Shown here in pieces: positions 8,423-17,900 of a stretch of 33,700 nt of DNA (position 1 is its first letter; each line of letters begins with the position of its first letter). The notes under the pieces are model-generated. The model was given only the letters and a program-made list of their open reading frames with translations, had not been told where the DNA came from and did no database searches. A program made the translations under genes and the position numbers. Origin of the DNA: Chryseobacterium sp. SSA4.19 (lineage in GTDB: Bacteria; Bacteroidota; Bacteroidia; Flavobacteriales; Weeksellaceae); contig NZ_JAKVIP010000033.1 in assembly GCF_022601875.1 (NCBI RefSeq), positions 1 to 33,700 of the forward strand. Direction: 5' to 3'.

Positions 8423-11224
8423 TTATTTCACAGAAATCTCATCTATAAAAATATACGCTTCACCACCGGCTCCCTGATGCCAGTCCGGAAGTTTACCGAA
8501 ATGATAAGCTTTTACTTTTACATATCTTGCCTGTGTCGGTAAAACTTCTGCTGCAAACTCTTTTATCTGTACGGTTTCATCTTTCGGATTAATTGTATTT
8601 TCTACCGTTTTAAGCAAGATATAATCTTTACCATTAGAAACATAGTATTCTACTTTTTTCGGCATCAAGATCCATGCTCTGCTGTCCTGAAGATAAGTGG
8701 ATGATAATTGAGTAAATTGTTGCGGAGACTTCATGTCAATAACCGCTTCAAAAGTCTGCCCCTGGTATCCCTGCCATTCGCCTTTTCTCCAGTTTATTGC
8801 CCCGTTGATACCGTCAATGACTGCAAATTTTCCACCAGCGGTGTATTGCGGATTGACGGTTGAGTTAATGGTGATGTCCCAATGGTTTGGCCTTCTGTTG
8901 AAATCAGCTCTGCCCACAGAGCTTTTCTCACCTTTTCTTTCAGAATAGGCAGATACCTGAGTTGTTTTGGTAATCGTGAACGGACCTTTATAAGGGATGA
9001 ACATTTTTCTTACATTGGCATCTCCTTCATCCATCGTCATATAGTAAATTTTATCATCCTGGTTAAGTGGAGTGATGGTGACTTTTGTATTCAAATCAAA
9101 AAGTCTGTCAGCAGCAATCACAGGAGTGGCTATGAGTTCATCATATTTAAAATCTTTGAATGATTTGACATTTTCAAATCCTAGTTTCTTAAGCTCTTCT
9201 CTGCCTGTATTTTTTGTGATCGTTCTCATTGTTCCGTCTTCCAGATGGATTTTCACTTCCTCAAAATAAGGCTTTGTCGTCTGCCATTCCGGCAATCCCG
9301 GAGTCACGGAATAAATTCCCATCGAACTTAAAATATACCAGGCACTCATCTGTCCGCAGTCTTCATTCCCGATGAGGCCATCCGGTGTGTTTTTATAGTA
9401 ATTATCAAGGATAAATTTGATTTTGGCATCTGTTTTTTCAGGCTTATCAACATAATTATAGAGATAAGCGATGTGATGGCTGGGTTCATTACCCTGGGCA
9501 TATTGACCAATGAGTCCTGTAATGTCTACCTGTTCTCTACCTGTGGTCTGATCCGGTGCAGAAAAAATAGCATCAATAAACTGTTCAAATCTCTCTTTTC
9601 CCCCGTGGGCGGCAATCAAGGCCGGAATATCCTGCTGTACGGAATAAGAATAATGCCAGGAATTTCCTTCGGTATAATTGTTATTGACCTCTCTCGGTTC
9701 AAAAGGTTCATACCAGTTTCCATTCTTCCTTGGCTGCATAAACCCGTTCTTCGGATTGTAGAGATTCTTCCAGTTCTGGGAACGTTTCATGAAATACTGA
9801 TAATCTTCTTTTTTACCTAAAATTTTTGCCATTTGTGCAATACACCAGTCGTCATATGCATATTCCACTGTTTTGGAAACGCTTTCATGTTCATCATCGA
9901 TGCTGATAAAGCTATTCTGTTTATAAGCATTCAACCCGAAGATATCCAGCATCGCAGAATGTTTAGAGGCTTCGAAAGCTTTCTCATAATCAAAACCAGT
10001 AATTCCTTTTGCCATAGCATCAGCAATTACGGATACTGAATGATAACCGATCATACATTCTGTTTCATTGGAAGCTAGTTCCCAAACCGGAAGTTTTCCG
10101 CCCTGCTCATATTGTTTGATAAAGGTATTGATAAAGTCTGCCGTTCTTTTTCTGTCGATGAGCGTCATTAAAGGATGTGCTCCCCTGAAAGTATCCCAAA
10201 GTGAAAAGACCGAATAGTAGTCAAAACCTTTCGCCATATAAAATTTATTGTCTCTACCCCTGTATTTTCCGTCAACATCCATGTTAATATTGGGCTGTAT
10301 AAAGACATGGTACATTGCAGTGTAAAATATACTCAGCTTATCTTTATCCGCTGATTTTACTTCGATTTTTGAGAGCTCTTTATCCCAATCGGCAACTGCC
10401 TGTTTCCGGATCGATTCGAAATCATTGGATTTTCCTTCATCCAGCATATTTCTTCCGGCACCTTCATAACCTGTGGACGAAATGGCTACTTTCACATTGA
10501 TTTTTTCACCCTTTTTTACCTTTGTAGAAAAAGCCAGGGCTAATTTTGTTCCCGTAAAATGATTATTTTCCTGTATTCCATTCACTTCTTTCCTGGAAAT
10601 TTTTACTGGCTTTGAAAACTCAATTCTTGCATAAATATACTGATTGGTTGCCCAGGCTTCACTCCTCCGGAAAACTTCTATGGTTTTTTCATCAATAATT
10701 TTTACTTCACCCTCAAGCAGCTTATCCCTGTGGTTTAAATCTAAAATAATGTTTGCATTTCCGGCATTGTTGAAGGTATATTCATGGTAACCGACTCTTT
10801 TAGTGGTGGTCAAACGTACATCAATATTATTTTTATCCAACTTAACGGAATAAAACCCTGCTGTTGCCTTTTCATTTTTATGCGAAAATTTTGAAGAATA
10901 ATCTTTGCTGTTCAGGCCTGGATTTCCCATAGTCGGCATCAGCATAATATCTCCATAATCTGAAACGCCAGTCCCGTTGAGATGGGTGTGCGAAAAGCCA
11001 TAGATCACGGAATCGGAATAGTGGTATCCGCTGCAACCGTCCCAGCTTCCGTCAATCCTGGTATCCGGTGAAAGCTGTACCATTCCGAAAGGGACTATAG
11101 CTCCGGGAAATGTATGGCCGTGGCCGCCAGTCCCGATGAAAGGATTGACATATTTTGAATAATTTTGGGCCTGTATGCAGAAGGAGGCCAGAAAGAAAGC
11201 CAAGATAAATTTTTTAGCGTTCAT
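8423..11224 (-). CDS. Secreted GH92 family alpha-mannosidase
   Basis: A 933-residue glycoside hydrolase family 92 enzyme: a calcium-dependent exo-alpha-mannosidase, commonly alpha-1,2, that trims mannose from N-glycans or yeast mannan. A signal peptide (about 1-19) precedes the GH92 N-terminal beta-domain with NPFIGTGGHGHTFPGA (27-42) and LSPDTR. The (alpha/alpha)6 catalytic part has the candidate acid Glu519 in YTEGNSW, GNEPSHH (578-584) and NEDCGQMSAWY with Asp622 in the base region. From about residue 790 there is a galactose-binding/F5-8C-like sandwich (INWRKGEWQGYQG to the end) that may hold the enzyme on glycans. No SusC/D pair or other glycosidase is adjacent, so it is not in an obvious polysaccharide utilisation locus. 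Confidence 0.94.
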   Translation of the reverse strand: MNAKKFILAFFLASFCIQAQNYSKYVNPFIGTGGHGHTFPGAIVPFGMVQLSPDTRIDGSWDGCSGYHYSDSVIYGFSHTHLNGTGVSDYGDIMLMPTMGNPGLNSKDYSSKFSHKNEKATAGFYSVKLDKNNIDVRLTTTKRVGYHEYTFNNAGNANIILDLNHRDKLLEGEVKIIDEKTIEVFRRSEAWATNQYIYARIEFSKPVKISRKEVNGIQENNHFTGTKLALAFSTKVKKGEKINVKVAISSTGYEGAGRNMLDEGKSNDFESIRKQAVADWDKELSKIEVKSADKDKLSIFYTAMYHVFIQPNINMDVDGKYRGRDNKFYMAKGFDYYSVFSLWDTFRGAHPLMTLIDRKRTADFINTFIKQYEQGGKLPVWELASNETECMIGYHSVSVIADAMAKGITGFDYEKAFEASKHSAMLDIFGLNAYKQNSFISIDDEHESVSKTVEYAYDDWCIAQMAKILGKKEDYQYFMKRSQNWKNLYNPKNGFMQPRKNGNWYEPFEPREVNNNYTEGNSWHYSYSVQQDIPALIAAHGGKERFEQFIDAIFSAPDQTTGREQVDITGLIGQYAQGNEPSHHIAYLYNYVDKPEKTDAKIKFILDNYYKNTPDGLIGNEDCGQMSAWYILSSMGIYSVTPGLPEWQTTKPYFEEVKIHLEDGTMRTITKNTGREELKKLGFENVKSFKDFKYDELIATPVIAADRLFDLNTKVTITPLNQDDKIYYMTMDEGDANVRKMFIPYKGPFTITKTTQVSAYSERKGEKSSVGRADFNRRPNHWDITINSTVNPQYTAGGKFAVIDGINGAINWRKGEWQGYQGQTFEAVIDMKSPQQFTQLSSTYLQDSRAWILMPKKVEYYVSNGKDYILLKTVENTINPKDETVQIKEFAAEVLPTQARYVKVKAYHFGKLPDWHQGAGGEAYIFIDEISVK

Positions 11225-11264
11225 TAGTTATTTTAATAGGATTTTACTTTGTAGAGGATGGTAA

Positions 11265-11272
11265 CAAATCTA
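11265..11272 (-). promoter_or_regulatory. -7 box upstream of the GH92 gene
   Basis: TAGATTTG on the minus strand matches TAnnTTTG, 41 bases from the ATG at 11224. No well-spaced TTG element was found, so support is partial. Confidence 0.4.
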
Positions 11273-11527
11273 ATGAAATTTCATTAATTATTACATGAGG
11301 TCAAACAGTCCTTAAAACAGTAAGAAATAATTTAAGTTTAGAAGCAGTAATTAGAGACAATGTCAGTAACAGGTTTGATAAATATAAAATAATTGTTTGT
11401 ATCAAATACTATTAATAGTGAATATTCATACAAATGGCATTATGCTGCAATAATTTTCACTAATGTATTTCTGCAAAAGATAATATCTATCAGTCTTTTT
11501 ATTAAGTCTAAATAGGTTAATTTTTCG

Positions 11528-11535
11528 TAAATTTG
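11528..11535 (+). promoter_or_regulatory. -7 box upstream of mrp
   Basis: TAAATTTG matches TAnnTTTG and ends 20 bases before the ATG at 11555, the same spacing seen for several genes in this window. Confidence 0.45.
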
Positions 11536-11554
11536 TAAACAATTTATTTAGTTT

Positions 11555-12661
11555 ATGTTGACGAAAGAAAAGGTTCATAGTTTCCTTAAAGAAATAGAAG
11601 TTGATGATTTGGTGAACAACCTTCAGATCATGGGCAATGACGTGTATATCGATATGACCGCTCATTCACCGGCCATGCATGAGAAGAAAAAGCTGGAAGC
11701 TGCCATGAAACAGGCTTTCGCGAGTGAATTTGGAGAAGAAGTTCATTTGAAATTGAAAATATTGTCTCCTGAGCCCAGCGAAATTCAGCAGAGCCAGATC
11801 AAAGGAAAACAGATTTCAGGAATTCAGAATATTATAGCCGTTGCTTCCGGTAAAGGAGGCGTAGGAAAATCTACAGTTGCCGCTAATTTAGCAGTAACAT
11901 TAGCGAAAATGGGTTTTAAAGTAGGTTTGCTGGATGCTGATATTTACGGGCCTTCGGTTCCTACCATGTTTGATACGGAAGGTGAAAAGCCAATTTCTGT
12001 AGAAGTTAACGGAAAGAGCCTGATGAAGCCTGTTGAGAATTACGGGGTAAAAATGCTTTCAATCGGATATTTTTCAGGAGCGAACCAGGCGGTGGTCTGG
12101 AGAGGTCCTATGGCTTCCAAAGCCTTGAATCAGATGATCAGGGATGCAGCATGGGGTGAGCTGGATTTTTTATTGATCGATTTGCCGCCGGGAACAGGTG
12201 ATATCCATTTATCAATCATTCAGGAGGTTCCGGTGACGGGTGCGGTCATTGTAAGTACGCCTCAGCATGTTGCACTCGCAGACGTAAGAAAAGGTATTGC
12301 AATGTTCCAGATGGAGAGCATCAGCATCCCTGTTCTTGGGCTTATCGAAAATATGGCGTATTTCACACCGGAAGAATTACCTGGGAATAAATATTATATC
12401 TTTGGAAAACAGGGCGCTCAATATCTGGCAGAAGATCTGGGAATTCCTGTATTGGGAGAAATTCCTTTAATCCAGAGCATCAGAGAGGCGGGAGATGTAG
12501 GAAGACCGGCTGCTCTCCAGGAAGGGTCTGAAATTGCTGAGATCTATATGGAAACGGCCCGTAATATGGTAGAAAGCCTAGTTGAAAGAAATAAAAACCT
12601 TCCTCCTACAGAAGCGGTAAAGATTACCACGATGGCGGGATGTTCGCCAAAAGCAAAATAA
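11555..12661 (+). CDS. mrp: Mrp/NBP35 (ApbC) family Fe-S carrier P-loop ATPase
   Basis: A 368-residue cytoplasmic P-loop NTPase of the Mrp/NBP35/ApbC family, which loads Fe-S clusters onto apoproteins. Residues 1-85 form a degenerate MIP18/DUF59-like domain. The deviant Walker A GKGGVGKST lies near 107-115, followed by LLDADIYGPSVPTMF and the Walker B-like LLIDLPPGTGD. The CxxC motif that bridges the cluster in E. coli Mrp and Nbp35 is missing: after IENMAYF the sequence runs TPEELPGNKYYIFGKQGA, with no cysteine, and the only C-terminal Cys is in MAGCSPKAK. This form is, from memory, usual in Bacteroidetes. The next gene supplies a NifU-type CxxC, so the pair may share the job. Confidence 0.92.
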   Translation: MLTKEKVHSFLKEIEVDDLVNNLQIMGNDVYIDMTAHSPAMHEKKKLEAAMKQAFASEFGEEVHLKLKILSPEPSEIQQSQIKGKQISGIQNIIAVASGKGGVGKSTVAANLAVTLAKMGFKVGLLDADIYGPSVPTMFDTEGEKPISVEVNGKSLMKPVENYGVKMLSIGYFSGANQAVVWRGPMASKALNQMIRDAAWGELDFLLIDLPPGTGDIHLSIIQEVPVTGAVIVSTPQHVALADVRKGIAMFQMESISIPVLGLIENMAYFTPEELPGNKYYIFGKQGAQYLAEDLGIPVLGEIPLIQSIREAGDVGRPAALQEGSEIAEIYMETARNMVESLVERNKNLPPTEAVKITTMAGCSPKAK

Positions 12662-12701
12662 TTATTTTCAACATCTGAAAAACCGAATCGAATTGAAAAA
12701 T

Positions 12702-12950
12702 ATGGAAACAAATATAACGCACGAAGATACCGTAACAAGAGTAATGGAAGCTTTGGAAAGCATCAGGCCGTTTTTAAATAAAGACGGGGGTGATATTGAG
12801 CTGATTGATGTAAAAGACAACCTAGTTTACGTAAAGCTTCTGGGAAACTGTTCAGGATGTTCATTGAATTTCTCTACGTTAAAGCTTGGAGTTGAAAATA
12901 CCATCAAACAACATGCGCCGGAAATTGAAAAAGTAATCAGTGTAGAATAA
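12702..12950 (+). CDS. NifU C-terminal-domain Fe-S scaffold protein
   Basis: A small (82-residue) NifU C-terminal/Nfu domain protein that carries a transient 4Fe-4S cluster. It has the family segment IRPFLNKDGGDIELIDV and the cluster ligands Cys50-x-x-Cys53 (GNCSGCSLNFSTLK). I start it at the ATG at 12702; an in-frame TTG at 12693 is possible but adds only three residues. It follows mrp by 40 bases on the same strand and precedes the operon terminator, so both are probably one transcript for Fe-S assembly and delivery. It lacks the N-terminal IscU-like or A-type domains found in larger NifU/NfuA proteins. Confidence 0.92.
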   Translation: METNITHEDTVTRVMEALESIRPFLNKDGGDIELIDVKDNLVYVKLLGNCSGCSLNFSTLKLGVENTIKQHAPEIEKVISVE

Positions 12951-12972
12951 GCATTAAAAAATATATTTTTTT

Positions 12973-13000
12973 AGACAGATCTGTGAAGGTCTGTTTTTTT
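12973..13000 (+). terminator. Rho-independent terminator of mrp-nifU operon
   Basis: Stem 12975-12981 with 12988-12994 (one G-U pair), 6-base loop, then U7. It lies 23 bases after the stop codon. Confidence 0.8.
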
Positions 13001-13431
13001 ATTTATAGATACCTTTCAGAGTGATCTTTTTTATTCTGTAATAGTATGATTTAAATAGGTTTCATATAATGGTCAATGTGTTTTAAAAATAGGATTTACA
13101 GGTATTTACTGTTTTTTAAGAAAATATATTAAATATTATGATTTTTTTATAGTCATAATTCTACAGGACAGTGATTATTATATGTGTTATTTTTGTAAAA
13201 ATTATTTGCAGAGCAATATAAAACTGCAGGATGCTTACTAGTTAAGCAGTCTCAGGAATTATGCATACACTCTTAATCTGAAATTTCTAGGATTAAAATA
13301 AAAGGTCAGGACATCCATCATAAAAGCAATCATCATATCGTGGTATTTGGTCTGTAACTTGTATTGAAAATGTAAATAATTTAAAAATAAATTTTGCCTT
13401 GTTTTAGAAGATTTTATGTAAACTAAACACT
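13001..13431. other. 430-base non-coding stretch before the response regulator gene
   Basis: No ORF of useful size is seen on either strand. A plus-strand TATTTTTG box at 13188-13195 could start a leader of about 230 bases for the response regulator gene. A small hairpin TGCTTA/TAAGCA at 13232-13248 lies inside that leader. A second, imperfect box (TA-n3-TTTG) ends at 13396. I cannot assign a named RNA element. Confidence 0.4.
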
Positions 13432-14046
13432 ATGAAAAAAATACTTATTGCTGATGGTCATTATGTTGTACGTACAGGTATCGCTATGATATTGAAATCA
13501 AAACTTCAGTATGCGTGCAAAATAGATTTTGCCGAGACCTTTATTGAAACAAAAAATAAAGTTTCTGACCACCTGTATGATCTGCTGATTATTGATATTG
13601 ATATTCCGGAAAGTATTTTTAAAGCAATGGTAAAGGAACTCATAAAAAATCAGAAAAATCTTAAAATTTTAGTGTTTGCGGCTTACGATGAAAATATTGG
13701 ATTGCAATATATAGAAGAAGGAGCAGCCGGATATCTTAATAAAGGTGCTTCGGAATCACAAATTTTATCCGCCGTGTCGGGAATTTTTGAAGAAGGATAT
13801 TATCATACCGCTGATATGATGAAAAAAATGGTTGCACAATCCACGGAAAGCCGTTCCATAGAGAGACTTTCCAACCGTGAGTTTCAGATCTTCAAACTTT
13901 TGGCAGAAGGCAATGGAAATATTGAAATTTCAAACAGCCTGAATCTAAAAATGTCTACCATCAGCACCTATAAAAAGAAAATTTTTGAAAAATTACAGGC
14001 CAAAAGCGTAGTGGATCTGGTAAGGATTTATGATGATATGCATTAA
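13432..14046 (+). CDS. NarL/FixJ-type response regulator with degenerate receiver
   Basis: A 204-residue response regulator: CheY-like receiver (1-120) and LuxR-type HTH (about 143-204: LSNREFQIFKLLAEG...MSTISTYKKKIFEKL). Asp55 in IIDIDIP is the expected phosphorylation site and Lys104 the conserved lysine. Two other key positions are altered: the acidic pair is Asp8-Gly9 rather than Asp-Asp or Glu-Asp, and the switch Ser/Thr is Ala83 (ILVFAAYD). Phosphate-dependent switching is therefore likely weakened or changed. No histidine kinase is adjacent; the only kinase in the window is the phytochrome 15 kb away, with nothing to link them. Preceded by a long non-coding stretch. Probably a DNA-binding transcription regulator; target genes unknown. 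Confidence 0.88.
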   Translation: MKKILIADGHYVVRTGIAMILKSKLQYACKIDFAETFIETKNKVSDHLYDLLIIDIDIPESIFKAMVKELIKNQKNLKILVFAAYDENIGLQYIEEGAAGYLNKGASESQILSAVSGIFEEGYYHTADMMKKMVAQSTESRSIERLSNREFQIFKLLAEGNGNIEISNSLNLKMSTISTYKKKIFEKLQAKSVVDLVRIYDDMH

Positions 14047-14074
14047 GTTAGATATTCGTCATTAATTGTTTTGA

Positions 14075-14788
14075 TTATTTAAGGATAACTTTTATATTAT
14101 ATTTTTTAAAAATATCAATTATTTTATTGTAATTATTTTTTAAAAGTTTTTTGCTTCTTAAATGATTGGTCCAAATCACTTTTAAAATACATTTTACTCC
14201 GAAATCTCCATGTAAACAATTATAGAAAGAATATAACTGTCTTCCGAAATATCCTGCAATTCCATTTACCTCTTCGCCGATCGAACAGTAAAATCCATCC
14301 AGATTATGAAAATTATTACCGTCAATATTGATGATAAGATTCTCTTTGTAGATTTGAGGTTTTTGAAGACATCCTGTAAAAACAATCCATCCCTGTAGTT
14401 CATCTTTATTAAATGTTTTCCAGATATTTTTTTCGGTGATTTTATTGTCCAGGTACATTTGCCATGCTTTATGGAAACCTCTTGGGGTAAACCAAACATA
14501 TCCACTTAATGTAATATTATGGTGTTTTGATTTAATGATTCTAATATTACTTATAAAAGTTGAAGTAACAATTGAATTGTTTTCATCAAGCAGATGAATA
14601 AAGCCTTGATTATCATAAATCTTGATGGATTCTTCAATTTTATATTTTAGGTTTTCAATTTCATGAACATTTATCAATCGTAACTCCCGATAACCCATAT
14701 TGCTTTTACTGCTTTCAAGATTTTTGACATCATCAATATAAGTGATGATGTCAGTTTCTTCTTTAGTGTCTAGTGAAAATGCAAACAT
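14075..14788 (-). CDS. Protein with C-terminal barstar-family (SaI14-like) domain
   Basis: A 237-residue cytoplasmic-looking protein without signal peptide or membrane segment. The C-terminal part (about 151-237) matches the barstar fold as I recall the SaI14-like subgroup: INIDGNNF, then FYCSIGEEVNGIAGYFGRQLYSFYNCLHGDFG (167-197) and ILKVIWTN. The first 145 residues match no family I recognise. Barstars inhibit barnase-type RNases. Compared with barstar GENLDALWDCL, this protein has GRQLYSFYNCL, so the barnase-contacting Asp35 and Asp39 become Tyr186 and Asn190. No RNase-toxin gene is seen nearby. The gene is visibly more AT-rich than its neighbours, which suggests transfer. It is convergent with the response regulator gene, with only 28 bases between. 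It may be an orphan immunity protein or a repurposed binding domain. Confidence 0.75.
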   Translation of the reverse strand: MFAFSLDTKEETDIITYIDDVKNLESSKSNMGYRELRLINVHEIENLKYKIEESIKIYDNQGFIHLLDENNSIVTSTFISNIRIIKSKHHNITLSGYVWFTPRGFHKAWQMYLDNKITEKNIWKTFNKDELQGWIVFTGCLQKPQIYKENLIINIDGNNFHNLDGFYCSIGEEVNGIAGYFGRQLYSFYNCLHGDFGVKCILKVIWTNHLRSKKLLKNNYNKIIDIFKKYNIKVILK

Positions 14789-14860
14789 TCTATTAAACTT
14801 TAATATGACTTATTACAAGTGATTTTTTCATTTATACGTTAAAACTAATCAATTTTTATA

Positions 14861-14887
14861 ACAAAAATCCCGGAAAAAATTCCGGGA
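14861..14887 (-). terminator. Rho-independent terminator of the T9SS cargo gene
   Basis: Perfect 8-bp stem TCCCGGAA/TTCCGGGA (14868-14875 and 14880-14887). On the minus strand it is followed by U5 (plus-strand A-run 14863-14867). Confidence 0.8.
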
Positions 14888-14916
14888 CTTATGTTCAATC
14901 GGTAGATTGCCGTATT

Positions 14917-17900
14917 CTACTTTACAATCATTCTTTTTACATGTCCTTCTGAAGTCTTTACCAGATAAACACCTGTAGAAAGTTTTGAAGTTTCTATGGT
15001 TAAAGCATTTTTCTCTTTCCCCAGCATTTTTCCGGATATATCATACAATTCATAGTCCTGGGCCCGGTTAAAATATGATATATTGCCTTTTGTCACCGGA
15101 TTCGGGAATATGTTGAATGTCGCTTTTTCAGTCTTTATTTCGCCTGTTGCCAATGTAGGAGACTGAGTGACTTCATACATGGACAACGTTCCGCTGATCT
15201 CATTGGCAATAACCACATAGCCTTTTCCTGTAGTAGTATTTTCAGGAGCAATGTAGATCACGCCTTCCGGTCCGTTGTCACCGCCAAAAGCAGAAGTCAT
15301 ACGGGAGTTTTTATAATCTGTAAAAACTGGATTATTAGGATCGGTTATATTATACACCATGACACCTCCGGTTCTTTCTATCGTGATAAAAGCGTAAGTC
15401 TGACCGTTAATTGTTCCCAAGGCAACACCTTCCGGTTCCGGTCCTTTTGCGCGGCTTCTGCTTTTAACCGTATTCGATTCATTATCTGCATTAAAAATTA
15501 ACGGATGATTCGCGGCAATGTACCGTTCAAATTGATCACCGCTGTCATAGACAATTTGTTTGGTGTCAGCGTTAAAGATAGAGAACGAACGTGCTCCCAA
15601 TGCTGAAATTTCTTCAAAATCTGCATCGCCATCCGTGTTTCCTGTAGCATTGGAAACCCTGAATCTGCCTAAGTTATAAGAAGCTTTCAGGATGGATGCA
15701 TTTGGAAACAGGGCAGGATCCAAAGCATAAGCTGAAGCTCCCACTGTTGTTCTTTCACTAAAGCCTGAAAGATCTTTTTCATCACCTTCATTGGCTGTTA
15801 TCAGGTAATTGGTTCCGGCCACTTTAAAAGCCTGGGTGCCATCCGGTGTATAATATGCTTTTACCGGCCAGTTGGCTATTAATACTTCGCCATTGTTATC
15901 GGAAGCATCAAAGCCGTTTCCGGGAAGACTCATGTCTTTTTTGCCTAATCCCCAGATTCCGGTAACTGTTTTTGTTGCTAAGTTAATTTCTGCCATTGCA
16001 TTATTTTCCTGTAGGGTAATCCATGCTTTCTGGCTGTCTGAACTGATCGAAATGTATTCAGGCTCCAGATCCTGAGATAAAGTATTGTTGGTTCTTACCT
16101 TTCTTACGCCGGTTGCTGCCAGAGCCGCTGCCTGGGAATCAAAAGCATTAAAATTCAGTGTAGTCACATTAGCTTGGGTAAGGTTGTTAATGCCTCCCGA
16201 AATATCGATGATGCTGACGGTTCCTTCCGGGTCTATGGTGTAAGCATCATTAGGTTCGCCTTCATTGGCTGTCATTACTTTTGTTCCGTCAGGAGAAAAT
16301 GTGATCATATCCGGCAGCGCACCTACGGTAAGCTGTTTTAAGAAATTCCCGTTGATATCAAAGAAAACCACTGAGCCGTTCTGCTGCGGATTGCTGTTCG
16401 GGGAAGCTGCTGCGATAATCCCGTTTTTTACCGCAATGCTGGTAATTCCACCGTAAGGCGCCATGTTAATAGTGTTGATAACAGCAGGAGCATCGGGATT
16501 GTTGAAATTAATAATATCAAAAACATCCGTAATAGAGCTAATCGTAAATAATCTTTGTGTTGAAGGATCATGAACCACAATTTCTGTTGAGCTGTTACTG
16601 TTGCCTGAAGGATCAAAGCTTCCTATGTAATTCAGCTGGATCTGATGAGACGGTACCGGAGCAGGTTTATCATTGTCTATAATATAAACTGTAGCATTAT
16701 TATCTCCTGAGATAGTAGCTCCTGTAGGATTTTCAAGGCTTACGACAAAATATTCTGCCTGCTGCTCTTCTAAAGCATCATCAATGATCGGAATGTTTAT
16801 CGTGTAACTTGTTGTTGACGGAGTAATGTTTATCGTTTGACTCGTTAAGGTGAAATCATTGGTATCCGCTGTACTGAACGGGTCCGGTTTTACCACCACA
16901 TTAACCGATGAAGCCGAAGGATTACTGACATTGATTTTAAATGCTAAATTTCCTGCATTCTCATTGACCTTAATGAAATTTTTGTCCAGGGAAACTGAAG
17001 TGCCTGCCGTTGTAAACGTTGTTGAAGTTGTTGCAGTTAATGCATTATCGCTGGTGTCTTCCACAACATTAGGTTTCAGGGCCAGATAATAGGTTTGCCC
17101 CGGTATAAGGCCGGCGGTTGGAAGAAGAGTAATTTTATTATTGGTGAAAGTCGTTGTAAACGGAATCTGTGCACCTGCTGAGTTTCCAAGTCGGAAATCA
17201 ACAAGTGCCTGGGCATTGGAATCATTGATCGCAGAATTGTCTGTCAGGCGTACGTTTTCATTAAAAGAAAGAGTAGGATTTACAGTGGTTGAGGCATTAT
17301 TTGTATTGTTGGCCGGAAGATAAGTTACGGTTGGCGGAGTCGTATCTGCTCCGCCTGAAGCTGTACCATCAACGGTAAAGTTATCAAAACGGTTATTTCC
17401 TACACTACCTCCTGAACCTGCTGCGAACTGAACTTTAAGTTTAAAATTCGGGTTATTGGCAATCCCGGGAATGGCAGAAAAATCAAATGTGATCAGTTGA
17501 GGGTTGGCATCCTGCGGATTTACCGTCTGGTAAGTCTGAAAAGTTGTTCCGTCAGTAGAGTAGGACCAGGTTTGGATCCCTGCTCCCGAGCCTGATCTTC
17601 TGGTGGTAAATTTTACAACAATATTATTGTATCCCGTGGTTGGCAGGTTGAACTGCAGATTACCGTTGATCGGGAAATTATATCTTAAATGGGTCCCTGA
17701 GGCATCGCCGTTTCTTGCATTAAGATTATCGATGTTAAAGTTTTGTCCTGTTCCTCCTGCGAAATCAATTTCTGTAGTTCCGCTGGTGATTGCATTCAGT
17801 GACCCGCCGGTTAAGGTTGATGTCGGAGCAGTGATAGCAGCTGCAGAAGCATTATTATTAAAATTCCAGTAATGGATAAGAGTGGTCTGGGCAGATAATG

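Larger units (their letters stand above)
11225..11554. other. 330-base divergent intergenic region between GH92 and mrp
   Basis: This AT-rich gap holds the divergent promoters of the two flanking genes (minus-strand box 11265-11272, plus-strand box 11528-11535) and a perfect 12-bp palindrome ACTATTAATAGT at 11408-11419. I see no credible small ORF or RNA gene. Confidence 0.5.

Noticed and set aside
12693..12701. TTG start for the NifU-C gene
   Set aside because: The ATG at 12702 is three codons downstream and gives the family-typical length.
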